Counted from the first letter of the stretch, positions 12,901-22,569 are shown. The stretch is 64,000 nucleotides of DNA from Heliocidaris tuberculata (GCA_025618425.1 CM046832.1:73110890-73174889), one strand, 5' to 3'. Numbers and translations are program-made. Notes: a model not told the origin generated them from the letters alone.

Positions 12901-15900
12901 GCTTTATAGTACTTATTCTGCATCACAAGTATGCATTTATGGATACCCGTTTTCCTCCTTTGTAGGCCTGAAGAAACTTCAACATCTGAACCTGAGCAAC
13001 AACAAGAGTCTCACTGATAAGGTCTTCCAAACTGTGCAAGGTATTGGTTCTTGTCATATTCCTATATTCCTTCAACTCTTGACCATATGCTTGTAAATTA
13101 GATAAGATGAATAGATTTTTTGTTGGGAGGAATCCCCTTTTAAAAATAATTCTTAAAATTGTTTCTTGGGCTTCTTCACAGAATTTTCATGTTTAACAAC
13201 ATTGCTGCTGGAAGGGACATCTGTGACCGATGCAGGATTAGAAACCTTTGTAGCTGTCCCTCCACCCAACCTCACAAATCTGAGTCTTAACAGGACTAGT
13301 GTGACAGATATGGCAGTACTTTTTCTTGCAAGTAGGTGTTTCTTTGTCACTTTACCTTCAATTTATAATATAGACTTTCTTGTACGTAATTTATATGCTT
13401 ACAGTAATCACAGGTTTTTAATAATATGTACATGTAGTTATGCAATTTTTAAAACCATGCTATTCATTTTATTTCATTCAAAGTTTTCATGTTTCAGTAT
13501 TTAGTAAATGTTGTTATGCAATTTTTAAAGCCATGCAGTTCAATTTTTTTTTTTGTTCAAAGTTTTCATGTTTCAGTATTGAGTAGATGTTGTTAGTTTT
13601 ACTTGAAATTCTAGTGAGGCAAGTGTATTCATAAAATATGCATATTTTCAATACAAGGCTGTATAGAAATGGTTATGAAAGGGACCTAAAATGATGGGTT
13701 CTAGAAGCTATGGCACTCCCCAATGTAATCGGTATAGCATAGACAAGCATAGACGAGCATCATGAATTGCATAAGAACTTTTTGTTTGTTTTCATACATG
13801 TATTTCAAATTATGTTTATGTATGCAGTGTATTTCTTTTCTGCTCAAGTATATGTCCTATCAGCTTCTTCTGTATGTCTACTGTGTTATTTCATTTTTAT
13901 CTTTATTTTGCAGGGTTATCAAAGTTGAAGAACCTGGGTCTTGAGCAGACACAGGTATGTTTTCATCATCCCCTCGCCGACGAAGTCAAAGGGGGATATA
14001 GTAACGCTGCCGTCCATTCGTTCTTCCGTCTGTCCGTCCGTAACAAATCTTGTGAACACTGGTTTCCATTCGATAACTTTAGTAATGTTTGATGGACTTT
14101 AATGAAATTTTATCTGAAGGTACATGGTATTAAAATACAGCCTAACTAAGTATATAGGTCAAAGGTCAAAGGTCATAGCTCATTAAATATGTGAAAATAG
14201 CTAATTATGTATCCAAATATGTGATTTCTGTTTGATAACTTTAGTAATGTGTGACGGATTTTAATGAAATTTGATATGAAGGTATGAAGATACAGCCTAA
14301 GTTCGATTTCAGAATATGTAGGTCAAAGGTCAAATGTCATAGCTTATTAAATATGCGAAAATAGCTAATTACTATATGTATCCGAAAATGTGGTTTCTGT
14401 TCGATAACTTTAGTAATCTTAGACAGATTGTAATGAAATTTGGTAAGAAGATATATGGTATGAAGATATAGCCTAAGCTTGATCTTCGAGTATGTAGGTC
14501 AAAGTTCACAGTTCATTAAATATGCAAAAATAGCTAATTATATATGCAGAAATGTGGTTTCCATTCGATAACGTAAGTAATGGTGTTGAGTATGAAAGTC
14601 AAAGGTCACAACTCATTAAATATGTAAAAATTGCTAATTATGTACATGAGAAAGTTTATTTTCAGATCTTCCCATGGGTCATTCCATAAAGTAGCAAACT
14701 TTCTGTACACCCAATCCCCAGGTATTAGTAACTTCCTTGCCTAGTAATATAATAGTACAGTCTAATGGAAGTAACTTGTTCTTACGTATATAGGCCATTT
14801 GTACCCGGCGAGGGGATGCTATGCTTTGCGTTGCCCTTGTTTGAATTTTAGTTGAAACCTGCCACTCTCCCTGAAAGTTACAAGTGTTTGTTTATTAACC
14901 ATAATCAGATTTGGTTTGGATTTGATTTCATTTATTGCTTTATGTAAACTTCATAACAATGTTTATGAACAGTTTATGTTACACATGTATATAAAGCCCT
15001 TTATTGTTCATGATTTACTGTGTACAGGTATTCATGTATATTTGTTCATTGATAATATGTTGTGATGGTTATGACTTTTTGCTGTAAAGTATGCTTTTCA
15101 GACATTTGAAACTTAATATTCTTTAATGTTAAAATCCACTACCATAGTAGTAAAAATCCTGTATAATCAAGCAAAATTGATATAATTTTTTTCCCCCTAA
15201 AGAATCTACATGTTTGTGAAAGACATACATGTAATTAGATAGATTGAGTGTATGAGGGATGAGCTCTTTGAGCTTACTGACTAGTTCCTGTTTTATTGAT
15301 CAGGTGACATCTCTAGAGCACATTGGGCACCTTGGTCAACTGGTATCGTTGAATCTATCCAGGAATCGATTGCAGAGAGAAGCCTTGCTCAAGCTTCATC
15401 AGCTCCCCAATCTCAAGGTCCTTCATATCTCACATGTTGAGGGGATTACTGGGGATGAAGCTCTGCTTTGCCTTCAAGGTAAGATTGATACCCTTTTTCT
15501 CTCTCTTCCCCTCCCCCCCCCCCCCTCTTTCTCTCTCTCTCTGTCTCTCTCCCTCCTCTTCTCAATTATTCATATCTCACATGTTAAAGGTATTACTGGT
15601 CTTCAAGGTAAGATTGATACCCTCTTTCTCTGTCTAGAAAAGGGGGAGGGGTTGAATATCGACTTGTTGAACACTGATACCGAGATATCTCGGACTAGGT
15701 TCTGCTTGAAATGCATGTTCTACCAAAATCAAATTATATTCAAGGGATTAATGATATTCTTACTGTTTCATGTTTTCAGATGAACAAAAGTTTAAAATAT
15801 ATTTTGTGTGTGTGTGTCAGTATACAAATAATGCACTGTTGAGAGTGTGTTAAGGCAGGATAGTGCACGAAGTTTAGTCAGTCCACATAGTGATAATGCA

Positions 15901-18900
15901 CGCGCCCGTAGGGCAAGTGCATTATCGCTACTGCACTGACTAAACCGAGTGCACTATCCTGCCCTAACACACGAACTAAAACAGTGCATTATTTGTTTTA
16001 TAAAACGGGTCGGCAATACAGGTTGTCACAATAAAGTCAGATTTAGATTTAGGAAAATAACAAGTTAACGTTAGATCTAAATTAGAACCTACATGTACTC
16101 ACCATCAATTCACAGAGCTCCAAACTCGGCTAATCTTGATAAAAACTTTCAGCCAAAGAACAGTTAACACCAACAGTTAAAGGGCAAACTTGAAATTGAA
16201 AGCGAAGTCACGTAAAGTTGTAAACACCAACGTAGATACACTATGTACAGTTGTGACTCAGACCAGGTCTAATTAGTCTCAGTTAAATGTTTACGTTCTA
16301 GACCTGGTCTACGTCTAGATCTACTTGTTGTAGATGTGCACTTCGCATCCATGAAAATGAAAAGTGTTGCCATGAATGCTTTGCGAACTAGAGATTTCCT
16401 GATGCTGGTGAAGATGCGTCGATAAATTAACAGGACTGTTACTAGTAGTGTTAGACGTAGAGGCTGTACCTGTACTAGATCCAGGACCAGTAAGGTTAGA
16501 CTCCGAGGTAGATCCAGAATTAACTGAAGATTCAGTGTGCTGAACAAGTTGCAGAGGTTGTCTCTCTATCTCTGTGCTCTCACTTCGACTAGGTCTAACG
16601 TTAGGCCTATACAATTGCTCTGCCAGGTGACTACTCATTTGCCTTTTTCTTTCATCACTGGTCTTGCTGTAGTGCTTAAGCGATTGGGCACTATGTTACT
16701 GTTAAATCCGTTTGTGTATATACAGCAAAGCTTTCCAATTTAGACAGAGAAAATTTAAGCGATTTCTTTGTACTTGCAGAGTTCATTCCGCTTATGAGCT
16801 CGTCCAGCTCATTTTCCGAAAGTAGCTGAAAGCTAGGTGTGTGACCAGCCATGATTGTCCCCGCAAATTAAGCGTCGTTACTGCACAAGCTACTCAGCCT
16901 CAGGGCGGCCCGGCCAGTGCCGCTACTATGCACATGTACTGTGCATTGCACAGCTACCGGCCGGGCCGACCGGAGCTACGCGCTTGAATATTTTGCACAA
17001 ATTTGTGTTCAAGCAATATCGATAATATCGCAAGATATCGAGCGTGGGTTATCACTTTTTGATGGGAACTTTTTTGCACGCTGGGAAAGAATAATGCATG
17101 GTCACGTGATGTCATTCTACCAATAAAATTGCCTACATTCTAGAACCCGTTTTATAATATTTTCTATTACTTGTAGCGACTATGATTGGTTCAGTTATGA
17201 TAAATATATATAACAAAATTATCAAGAAAACCAATAGGTGAGCTTGTGGTTACATGTTAGCAGGACAAGACAGAAAAATATTAATTTCTTTGGTCTGCTA
17301 TGATTTAGTTGATTTGAGAGTTCTTTGTTTTGGTACTAAACTCTGAATTATGGGAGATACTTTGGTCTTTAAACAATTGAGAAGTGCATCTCTGAGTTAT
17401 GTTACTTTCTGTATATTCATAGTGCAAATAATGATGAAACAGTGACTTGACTCAGATAAATATATGAATTATTTTTGTGTTCAATTTTATAGGGTTGCAG
17501 TTGATGCAGCTATCTTTACCTGATAGGCACACAACAACAGATAATGGTCTTAAGTGTATTGCAGGTAAGCTACTACTGTAATAGATGATACATTTTAATG
17601 TTATGAAGTTGCAAGTTGTTTTATTATTGTTGTGATGTGGAAAAAGTAGAAACAATAGCATAATTCAACATAGCGAACAAGTTGATTTGACTTTTGGTAT
17701 ATTAGTAATTTGTAGATTTTAAAACATTTATGTGAAACCCCTTCATCATATCAATTTTTTTTATCTGGATTGATTGCTAATTGTTTCATGAATCCCAGAT
17801 ATTTTGTGAAGAATAATTTCTGCCAACTATGCTTTCATATATCGTGCTACACTTTTTTGACCATTTACTTTTTAAATTTAGTCAGTTGCTCTATCATCTT
17901 TTTTGTAGGCATGTCCCTGTGTTCAATGGACCTGACTGACTACATCCATATCACTGATGCAGGAATACATCATCTTGCTGATATGACCAGGTAGAATTCT
18001 TTTACATGTACAGATGAAGACATGTCCCCCCCCCCTCCCCAATTGTCTAAAATTGTCTTTCTCTATGCATTTGCAGTGTGCAAGAGTGGTATTCATTGCA
18101 TTGCATTTTTATACACAAAAATGTTTTGAATTGCCTAATAGAAGTATGGTACAAGTCTAGAGCAATTACCAACTCTGCTGGTTTACCCAAAGATACTTTG
18201 TAATTAATCCAAAGTAACGCAGTCTGAATTTTTGTCTTATAGGAAGAAAGGTCTTTGTAAAGTTTAATAGAAAGAAATAGAGAGGATGTGTGAAAGAGGG
18301 AGAGTGAGAGTGAAATGAGGAGGAGGAGGAGGAGGAGGAGAGAGTGTATAGAGATAAGATAGGGGAGGAGAGAGGAGGAGGAGAGATAATGGTAATAATC
18401 ACATTTATATTGCACACATATCCATCCCAGGGGGTGCTCAAGGTGCCTACAAAGTACTGTTATTACTCTGGCTTCAGCCTAGCTGCCCTAAGGCGCTGAA
18501 AGCATTCAAGGCAGATGGAGAGAGAGAAAGAGAGAAAGAATAAGAAAGAGGAACATGGTGGTATAAGGTGTACCATGAAAGGGAGACATGAAAGATTACT
18601 TCATGTGAGTTTTAATGACTCTTTCAATCTTTCCCAAACAGCCTTCACAAATTATCAATCACAAACACCAAGCTAACCAGCACAGGCATGCAGTACTTGA
18701 TTGGTAAGTCAATGTATCAATGTTAATTTCAAATTCTTATTGGCTTTTATTTTGTTGTTAGTAATTTGAATGTATTGCCAACCATTTTCTACATGTGGAA
18801 ACCTTTCCACGTGAAAATGGTAAATGGAAAATTATGCTAAAGCCATCACAACAAATGAGATCCTCACTTAATTGGATTTTTGCCAAAATTAAATGAAAGC

Positions 18901-21152
18901 TGTCACTTGACCTCTGGCCTTAGACATTTATCTTCCAGTCATATTGAACTGTGACAGGTTTCTGTTGTTTCAAAATGGTGTAGTCAAGCACCAAACAGTT
19001 ATTGTTTAATTCACAGAATACATCTATCACCAATGGATGTCTTCTGATCATTGTTCATCTCCTAGAAAATGACTTATGCTGACACTGCTGGTTTCCTTTC
19101 TGTTTGTTTCTCAAGGTTTGACAGACTTGCTTGAACTTCACCTAGATCGTACGTTGGTGGATGATGAAGGAGCAAAGGTCATAGGTCAGCTGAATAAGCT
19201 GCAAGTTCTAAGCATGGCAGAGACTAAGTAAGCTTGAAATATCAGTTCATTCAATTGTAATTTTTAACAAACTGGTATTTTTTCTCTTTATTTAGTTTTT
19301 GTCATTTTTGTTTCTAAAGCAGTTTTAAGATTTGGGTAATCACTTTCCATACAAAAAGGAGTCCATATTTAATTGGCCCTGGATGTCTTGTAATCGGTAC
19401 TCTGACTGTACAAATTCTCTACGACTTTTAACTTAATTAGATCATGTACCACATCTTACATCAGATAATGTTGAAACATTCAAAAGTTACTTAATCTGTA
19501 TAAATACTATCACACCCACTATGGACCTGTCATTTGTTATGTGAGCTGACAGGGTTACTGAAAAACCAGAAATTTTCGCGGGCATGATACTTTCCCGAAT
19601 TTCGCGAGTGGTCGAGATTCGCGAAAGTTTCATGCCTCTAAATAATTAAGTCACAATTGAAACAACATAAAAAATATTGCGATTCGAGAAAGTTTCTTGC
19701 TGCAAAATTGGCTGTCATTAACAATTCGCGAATGATTTATGTCGGGGAAAGTTCTTTTTTTTTGTTTACAGTACTGTGCATCCACAAACCAGGAGCAAAC
19801 CGCTTCCATTTCAGTGAACTGAAGGGGTCAGTTATGACCATCAAATTAGTGACTGAAACTATTGTTGTCATTGATGTGGTGCATGAGTAGTGTGACTTTT
19901 GAATAATAATATCAATTCACAGAATGTCTCGTAATTTTCACTTAGAGTTAAAAAATACTATGACCACCTGCAAATAGGGCAATATCTATCTTCTACATTC
20001 ATTTTTTTTTTTTTGTTTCTAGGATTACAGACCAATTTCTTCTGTCTAATGTGATCAACAGTTGTCCTCACCTATCCAGACTCAATCTCTGTAGAACGGA
20101 CATGTCAGATAGAGGTAAGCAATAATTTGTAACTGTATAATACCTAGCATTTTAAAGGGGAAATGAATGAGCTTTTCTTCTTCAAATTGGCAATTTTTTA
20201 TGATTTTGTTTCCTGCTACATCATTTCAACAAAAGTCATGAATCATTATTAATATTGAATTCATAGATTAAAAGGTTTTTTTAAATATGGAAATCTTTAG
20301 AGAAATTTTTTTTTTAAGAGGAATTTTTTTTGTTGTTGATATTTTTGTGTGAGTTGTGATGCAAATTTTATGAAAACTGAAACATCAAATTATACTTGGT
20401 ATAGAGAATATTGGATGTTGTCATTTTTATTTTTGGGGTCATTTTTATTTCATTTTTAATTTCTTTTTTCACTTGAAGGTACATTGAGTTATTTGAGTGA
20501 AGTACTCCATATTCCAGTCCCAAATATATTTCTCTCAATCTTATTCAGGAAGACTTAGAACAAAGAATTTAAATGGATGATATGAAAGTGAGGATTACAA
20601 AATGGCTCTGTATAAATATCCTGTCTTCTTATATGGAATGATGTGATTACAATTTGAAAATGCCGTCACAATCAAATGACAGGAAAGTAGTCGAGAACTG
20701 TTGACACATGAACAAAGTTGCTAGACTATTAGGTTAATAGTAATTCTTTGTCAGACTTGACATGACTTCCTCCAGTATCTGTTCTATTCATAAAATGACA
20801 TCTCTCTATTTTTCTGTCTGTACCAATTCTATAAAGATCAATTCTATAGAGACTTCAATGTAAGTGATAATGTTAAATAAGATATTTTATTCTGTCATAG
20901 TGATTGATGACTTCAACAAAAGTTGCTGAATAGCTTTAAGACTGGGAGCTGAGAAATGATGTTGAAATATATTCTCTTATCTCTTATTCAAATGCAGGTA
21001 TCACAGTTCTGTCATTGCCTTACCTCACTCTACTTAATCTGGATTATACATGTGTGTCAGTTGACTGTGCCCAGAATCTTAGCAAGTGCCCTCGCTTGAA
21101 GGTTATCCGTACCAACAATCTCAGACACCCAAGGGTCCTAGACCAGAATTAA
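3920..21152 (+). CDS. UBA-UBX-LRR protein, UBXN1-like front fused to a ZYG11-like BC-box/LRR back (copy 1, intact, 5' end missing)
   Basis: Twenty coding exons with GT..AG borders: 3920-4026, 4995-5073, 5588-5842, 6367-6639, 7137-7259, 7616-7724, 8897-9370, 10103-10240, 11084-11333, 11945-12087, 12966-13040, 13182-13331, 13914-13954, 15304-15478, 17493-17564, 17909-17990, 18642-18703, 19116-19227, 20023-20114, 20998-21152. The sum is 2967 nt with every junction in phase, ending in TAA. Residues are counted from the first exon seen. About 1-40 form a UBA domain (SMGFD, EAVEWLL). About 105-165 are a charged coiled coil. About 236-312 form a UBX domain with the FPR loop that contacts p97. About 340-440 are very acidic. 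TLLDMC at 548-553 and PPTVAERLL at 575-583 resemble the ZYG11 BC/Cul2-box region. From about 603 to the end there are roughly a dozen leucine-rich repeats with VTD/ITD..GL spacing. The inferred role is a p97 cofactor and cullin-2 adaptor in ubiquitin-dependent turnover. The exon carrying the initiator Met was not identified; probably only a few residues are missing. Confidence 0.85.
6760..6835 (+). repeat. (GATGGT)n / GAT-rich microsatellite in intron 4
   Basis: Repeated GATGATGGT and GTGATCATCATGGT units. The same tract is present in copy 2 at about 48079-48152. Confidence 0.8.
7137..7724 (+). other. UBX domain exons of gene 1 (copy 1)
   Basis: Exons 5 and 6 encode the ubiquitin-like UBX fold, starting with the strand IRLPSGQ (preceded by CTLQ in exon 4), followed by a helix (SLNEVISKIKEL), then PFPRKVF and LGLTPSGSLVV. 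The FPR triplet followed by a basic residue is the loop UBX domains use to enter the p97/VCP N-domain pocket, and it is intact here. The layout, including the hydrophobic GL.PSG.L.V end, is closest to UBXN1/SAKS1. That comparison is from memory of the family, not from an alignment. Confidence 0.85.
7672..7791 (+). repeat. Tandem duplication of the exon 6 3' end with its splice donor (copy 1)
   Basis: The last coding bases of exon 6 and its donor (7691-7742) are repeated directly behind at about 7743-7794. The first donor reads CAAG|GTAAGT, the second CAAG|GTTAGT at 7777, 52 nt downstream. Use of the second donor would shift the frame and reach an in-frame TAG, so the first is taken as real. 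Copy 2 has the same structure. Confidence 0.85.
7880..8460. other. CpG-rich block in intron 6
   Basis: A GC- and CpG-rich stretch with TTTTCGGCCGG near both ends (7888 and 8304) and a dense GC core at 8320-8430, in otherwise AT-rich intron. It occurs in both copies (49200-49790). It could be a transposon remnant; I see no terminal repeats and no supported gene in it. Confidence 0.4.
9635..9770 (-). mobile_element. Probable non-LTR retrotransposon 3' end in intron 7
   Basis: Read on the minus strand the segment ends in a short A/T-rich tail followed by repeats of TTCAAG (plus strand GAACTT near 9635-9650), the way several animal LINE families end. It is also present in copy 2 at about 50952-51090. 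No coding part is recognisable. Confidence 0.35.
11084..11333 (+). other. BC-box/Cul2-box-like exon of gene 1 (copy 1)
   Basis: Exon 9 encodes TLLDMC (11167-11184), which fits the elongin-C-binding BC-box pattern T/S-L-x-x-x-C. The hydrophobic residue expected four positions after the Cys is Thr here, so the match is imperfect. About 20 residues later comes PPTVAERLL (11248-11274) and then a G-x-L stretch leading into the first LRR. The order BC box, proline-led helix ending in RLL, G-x-L, LRR is the same as at the N-terminus of ZYG11-family CUL2 adaptors. Binding to elongin B/C or CUL2 is inferred, not shown. Confidence 0.5.
12405..12705 (+). mobile_element. LINE 3' remnant in intron 10 (copy 1)
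   Basis: With frameshifts the plus strand reads RERRRKWLGHIL and later MAQNRSSWKDFC, the typical C-terminal end of RTE/Jockey-like reverse transcriptase ORFs (WLGH then A.NRS.W). It is followed by a tail with GATGATT repeats. The last part (ACTAAACCTGTCA, TTGACAGA) recurs at 33838-33870 in BDP1, showing one family. The partner in copy 2 is at 54585-54887. Confidence 0.6.
13968..14817. mobile_element. TIR element with ATCCCCTCGCCG ends in intron 13 (copy 1)
   Basis: A perfect 12 bp terminal inverted repeat (13968-13979 and 14806-14817) bounds about 850 bp. The interior is a tandem array of about 165 bp units starting near 14065, 14226, 14394 and 14565, each carrying GATAACTTTAGTAAT-like and TAGCTAATTA blocks. 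No coding sequence is seen. It is also present in copy 2 at 56153-57004, so it predates the split of the copies. Confidence 0.7.
15479..15640 (+). repeat. Partial duplicate of the exon 14 3' end plus pyrimidine tract
   Basis: After the exon 14 donor a (CT)n/C-run tract is followed at about 15570-15635 by a second, shortened version of the exon end (CATATCTCACATGTT, ATTACTGG, CTTCAAGGTAAGATTG). It keeps the donor but has lost about 20 bases of the exon sequence. It is present in both copies (57745-57815). No AG-led coding exon that keeps phase was found, so it is taken as a dead partial exon. Confidence 0.75.
15824..15995. repeat. Giant hairpin at the left end of the intron 14 insertion
   Basis: Arms of about 80 nt pair over most of their length: ACAAATAATGCACTGTT at 15824-15840 with its complement at 15979-15995, then GGCAGGATAGTGCAC with GTGCACTATCCTGCC, then TTTAGTCAGT with ACTGACTAAA, around a small CG-rich loop near 15905. 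Confidence 0.85.
16321..16638 (-). CDS. 105-aa frame inside the intron 14 insertion, low-complexity Ser/Thr-rich, ending FHFHGCEVHIYNK
   Basis: The frame starts with MSSHLAEQ 53 nt downstream (minus strand) of the previous remnant and is rich in Ser, Thr and Asn. It closes with a short hydrophobic beta-like segment, FHFHGCEVHIYNK. Similar 'F.F.GC.V.I' tails close some Crypton-type proteins, so it may be the C-terminal end left after an internal deletion. No known domain is visible. It is absent from copy 2 together with the insertion. Confidence 0.35.
   Translation of the reverse strand: MSSHLAEQLYRPNVRPSRSESTEIERQPLQLVQHTESSVNSGSTSESNLTGPGSSTGTASTSNTTSNSPVNLSTHLHQHQEISSSQSIHGNTFHFHGCEVHIYNK
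16691..16852 (-). CDS. 53-aa remnant, N-terminus like Crypton/DUF3504 proteins
   Basis: The minus-strand frame starts at an ATG (16850-16852) and ends in TAG. It reads FQLLSENELDELI, then STKKSLKFSLSKLESF. An acidic SE.EL..LI helix followed by (N/S)TKK....S...F is the usual start of the core-binding region in Crypton-derived tyrosine recombinase-like proteins of animals. No catalytic R..H-x-x-R..Y region exists nearby. It may instead be an unrelated small frame; GC-rich sequence ahead of the ATG could be a promoter. Confidence 0.35.
   Translation of the reverse strand: MAGHTPSFQLLSENELDELISGMNSASTKKSLKFSLSKLESFAVYTQTDLTVT
18292..18395 (+). repeat. (GGA)n microsatellite in intron 16
   Basis: A purine-rich tract of GAGGAG units. 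Copy 2 (59182-59297) carries about four extra units. Confidence 0.85.
18385..18515 (-). mobile_element. LINE/SINE 3' segment in intron 16
   Basis: On the minus strand it reads toward GCGCC, a GGGATGGATAT block and an ATAAATGTGATTATTACCATTAT tail-like end. This is the layout of short retroposon ends that finish in AAT/ATT repeats in marine invertebrates. It is present in both copies (59286-59417). Confidence 0.4.
19560..19760. repeat. TTCGCGA-rich repeat in intron 18
   Basis: Several CGCGAA/TTCGCG blocks (19577, 19604, 19620, 19725) with GAAAGTTTC-type neighbours occur in AT-rich intron, in direct and inverted order. This is a dispersed repeat of unknown class, present in both copies (60470-60660). 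Confidence 0.5.
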
Positions 21153-21480
21153 GGCCAGGAACTGAAATCACCCTGGCATGCTAGGTCAGAGGTGAAACCT
21201 GGACCAGCAATCTCGACACCCAAGGGTCTCGGATCAGAACTAAGACCGGGAACTGAAAGCATAATGGCATGCCAGATCAGAGCTAAAATCAGAATCCTTA
21301 TCCCATGTTGTTGTACCACAACCAAGACCAGGAACTGAAATCACACCATTATGCTAGACCAGAGTTGAAACCAGAAAACACAATCTCTTATACCCTAGAT
21401 GTCAGAACCTGCTATCAGTGACACTCCAATGTGTTGGACCAGAACTAAGAGCAAGAACTGAAATAATAGTATGATAACAA
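21112..21480 (+). repeat. Degenerate ~91 bp tandem repeat spanning the stop codon of gene 1
   Basis: The end of the last exon (ACCAACAATCTC, CACCCAAGGGTC, CCAGAATTAAG, GGAACTGAAA) recurs about 91 bp downstream at 21202-21290, and in weaker form near 21317 and 21411. The final dozen residues of the protein and the stop codon are therefore unit one of a minisatellite that forms the first part of the 3' UTR. Copy 2 shows the same at about 62011-62380. Confidence 0.75.
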
Positions 21481-22100
21481 AACAATCAAAACTTCCATTC
21501 AAGTTTAATAAATCATACAAAGCGTTATCATTCATACCCAAATTGTCCATTTTGTAAGTAGGTAGATGATGGATAGATAGATAAATTTCCATCATCTGTA
21601 TATTTAAATGCACTTTAAGTTTAGAGTATTGGTTGTTAATGTGTTATCTTAAAATACAAAGTTTAGTTTTGACCATGATCCACCATGTTCATTTAAAAAC
21701 CAATCTTTTATTATATCATGGATATACTACTCAAGTAGTATATCAATGATTATATTCATGTTTGTAAATTTTGTAAGAGAAATCTTGATATCCATGAAAG
21801 ATTTTCAGAGAATGGAAACTTTGACAAATTCCTGCTGCCTTTGTGAAAGCTTTAACCATGCTGACACTATTTCATCTACTTGATATACTATTAGACTAAT
21901 CCTGCATACCCTTTTCTTAGCCAGAGTCAGAAACTTTTTTTTTTTTTTAGTCAAATCAACTCCTGTCAGTATGCCTAGGTTTAAACCAATATTGTAACAT
22001 AGTGTCCAACCATTGCCTTCCAACTCTATCACTTCTATTCAATGACTGTGTCTGGTCATCTCTACAGAGCTGAAGGCTGTACTCCTATCCAGTAATTACA
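21481..22100. other. 3' flank of gene 1, no gene recognised
   Basis: AT-rich sequence with AATAAA at about 21507 as a possible polyadenylation signal for gene 1. The open frame on the minus strand at 21805-22032 contains a poly-lysine from an A/T run and is not supported as a gene. Confidence 0.4.
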
Positions 22101-22107
22101 GACTTCA

Positions 22108-22189
22108 ATTCGTCACTGGTTTCGCAAACCGACGTACGCGCATAGGCTTAAGTACAGGAGATACGTCGGTTGTGAAACCGGTGACGAAT
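22108..22189. mobile_element. 82 bp hairpin MITE (copy 1)
   Basis: ATTCGTCACTGGTTTCGCAA at 22108-22127, continuing to the GACGTA at 22131-22136, pairs with TACGTCGG..GTGACGAAT (22162-22189) around a 25 nt loop. Arms are about 28 nt with one or two mismatches. It is conserved in copy 2 at 63007-63089. Confidence 0.7.
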
Positions 22190-22569
22190 ATCAAAATTTC
22201 AAGAATGATTTTCTTTGTATTTTTGTCGCTTTCTTGTATCTATTCATAATCACAAAAGCTCTAATTGTGCTGTGGTCTGGATATGGGCCAACTCGACACT
22301 AAGGACATCTTGGACTCAGAGGAAAATTGAAGCCGCATTAGGCAAGAGAGTCGAATCGATCACAAATACTTGTTTGAATGTTTGCTTTGAGTACGTCTTT
22401 TAGAACAAATATTTCCAAGATTATTTGATAGGAATGTGTAAAGTAGTTACTAAAAAATAATGTGGCAAATTTCAGGAGTTTATATTCTAGATAACATGAA
22501 GTTTCATGCTATTTAGAGGTCTGAAATGTAGTGTGCACTTCAAGTCATTAAACCTAATTGCTGCACGAT

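Larger units (their letters stand above)
15824..17157. mobile_element. Polymorphic 1334 bp insertion in intron 14, present only in copy 1; possible Crypton-type remnant
   Basis: Copy 2 has the uninterrupted site CAGTATTTTCTATT (around 58005-58016); copy 1 carries 1334 bp here, flanked by TAT on both sides. The left 170 bp form a very large hairpin (15824-15995). Behind it TTATAAAACGGGT (15998-16010) is the perfect inverted match of ACCCGTTTTATAA at the right end (17145-17157). Two minus-strand open frames lie inside (16691-16852 and 16321-16638). Both look like the start and tail of tyrosine-recombinase-like (Crypton/DUF3504) proteins with the catalytic middle missing, so the element would be non-autonomous. 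That assignment is from pattern memory and tentative. Confidence 0.7.

Noticed and set aside
18047..18441. Minus-strand Ser/Leu-rich frames in intron 16
   Set aside because: They read the complement of a (GGA)n microsatellite and differ in length with it between copies.
21805..22032. 75-codon minus-strand frame thought to be a LINE fragment
   Set aside because: A five-lysine run from a T-tract and no clear reverse transcriptase motif; left unassigned.
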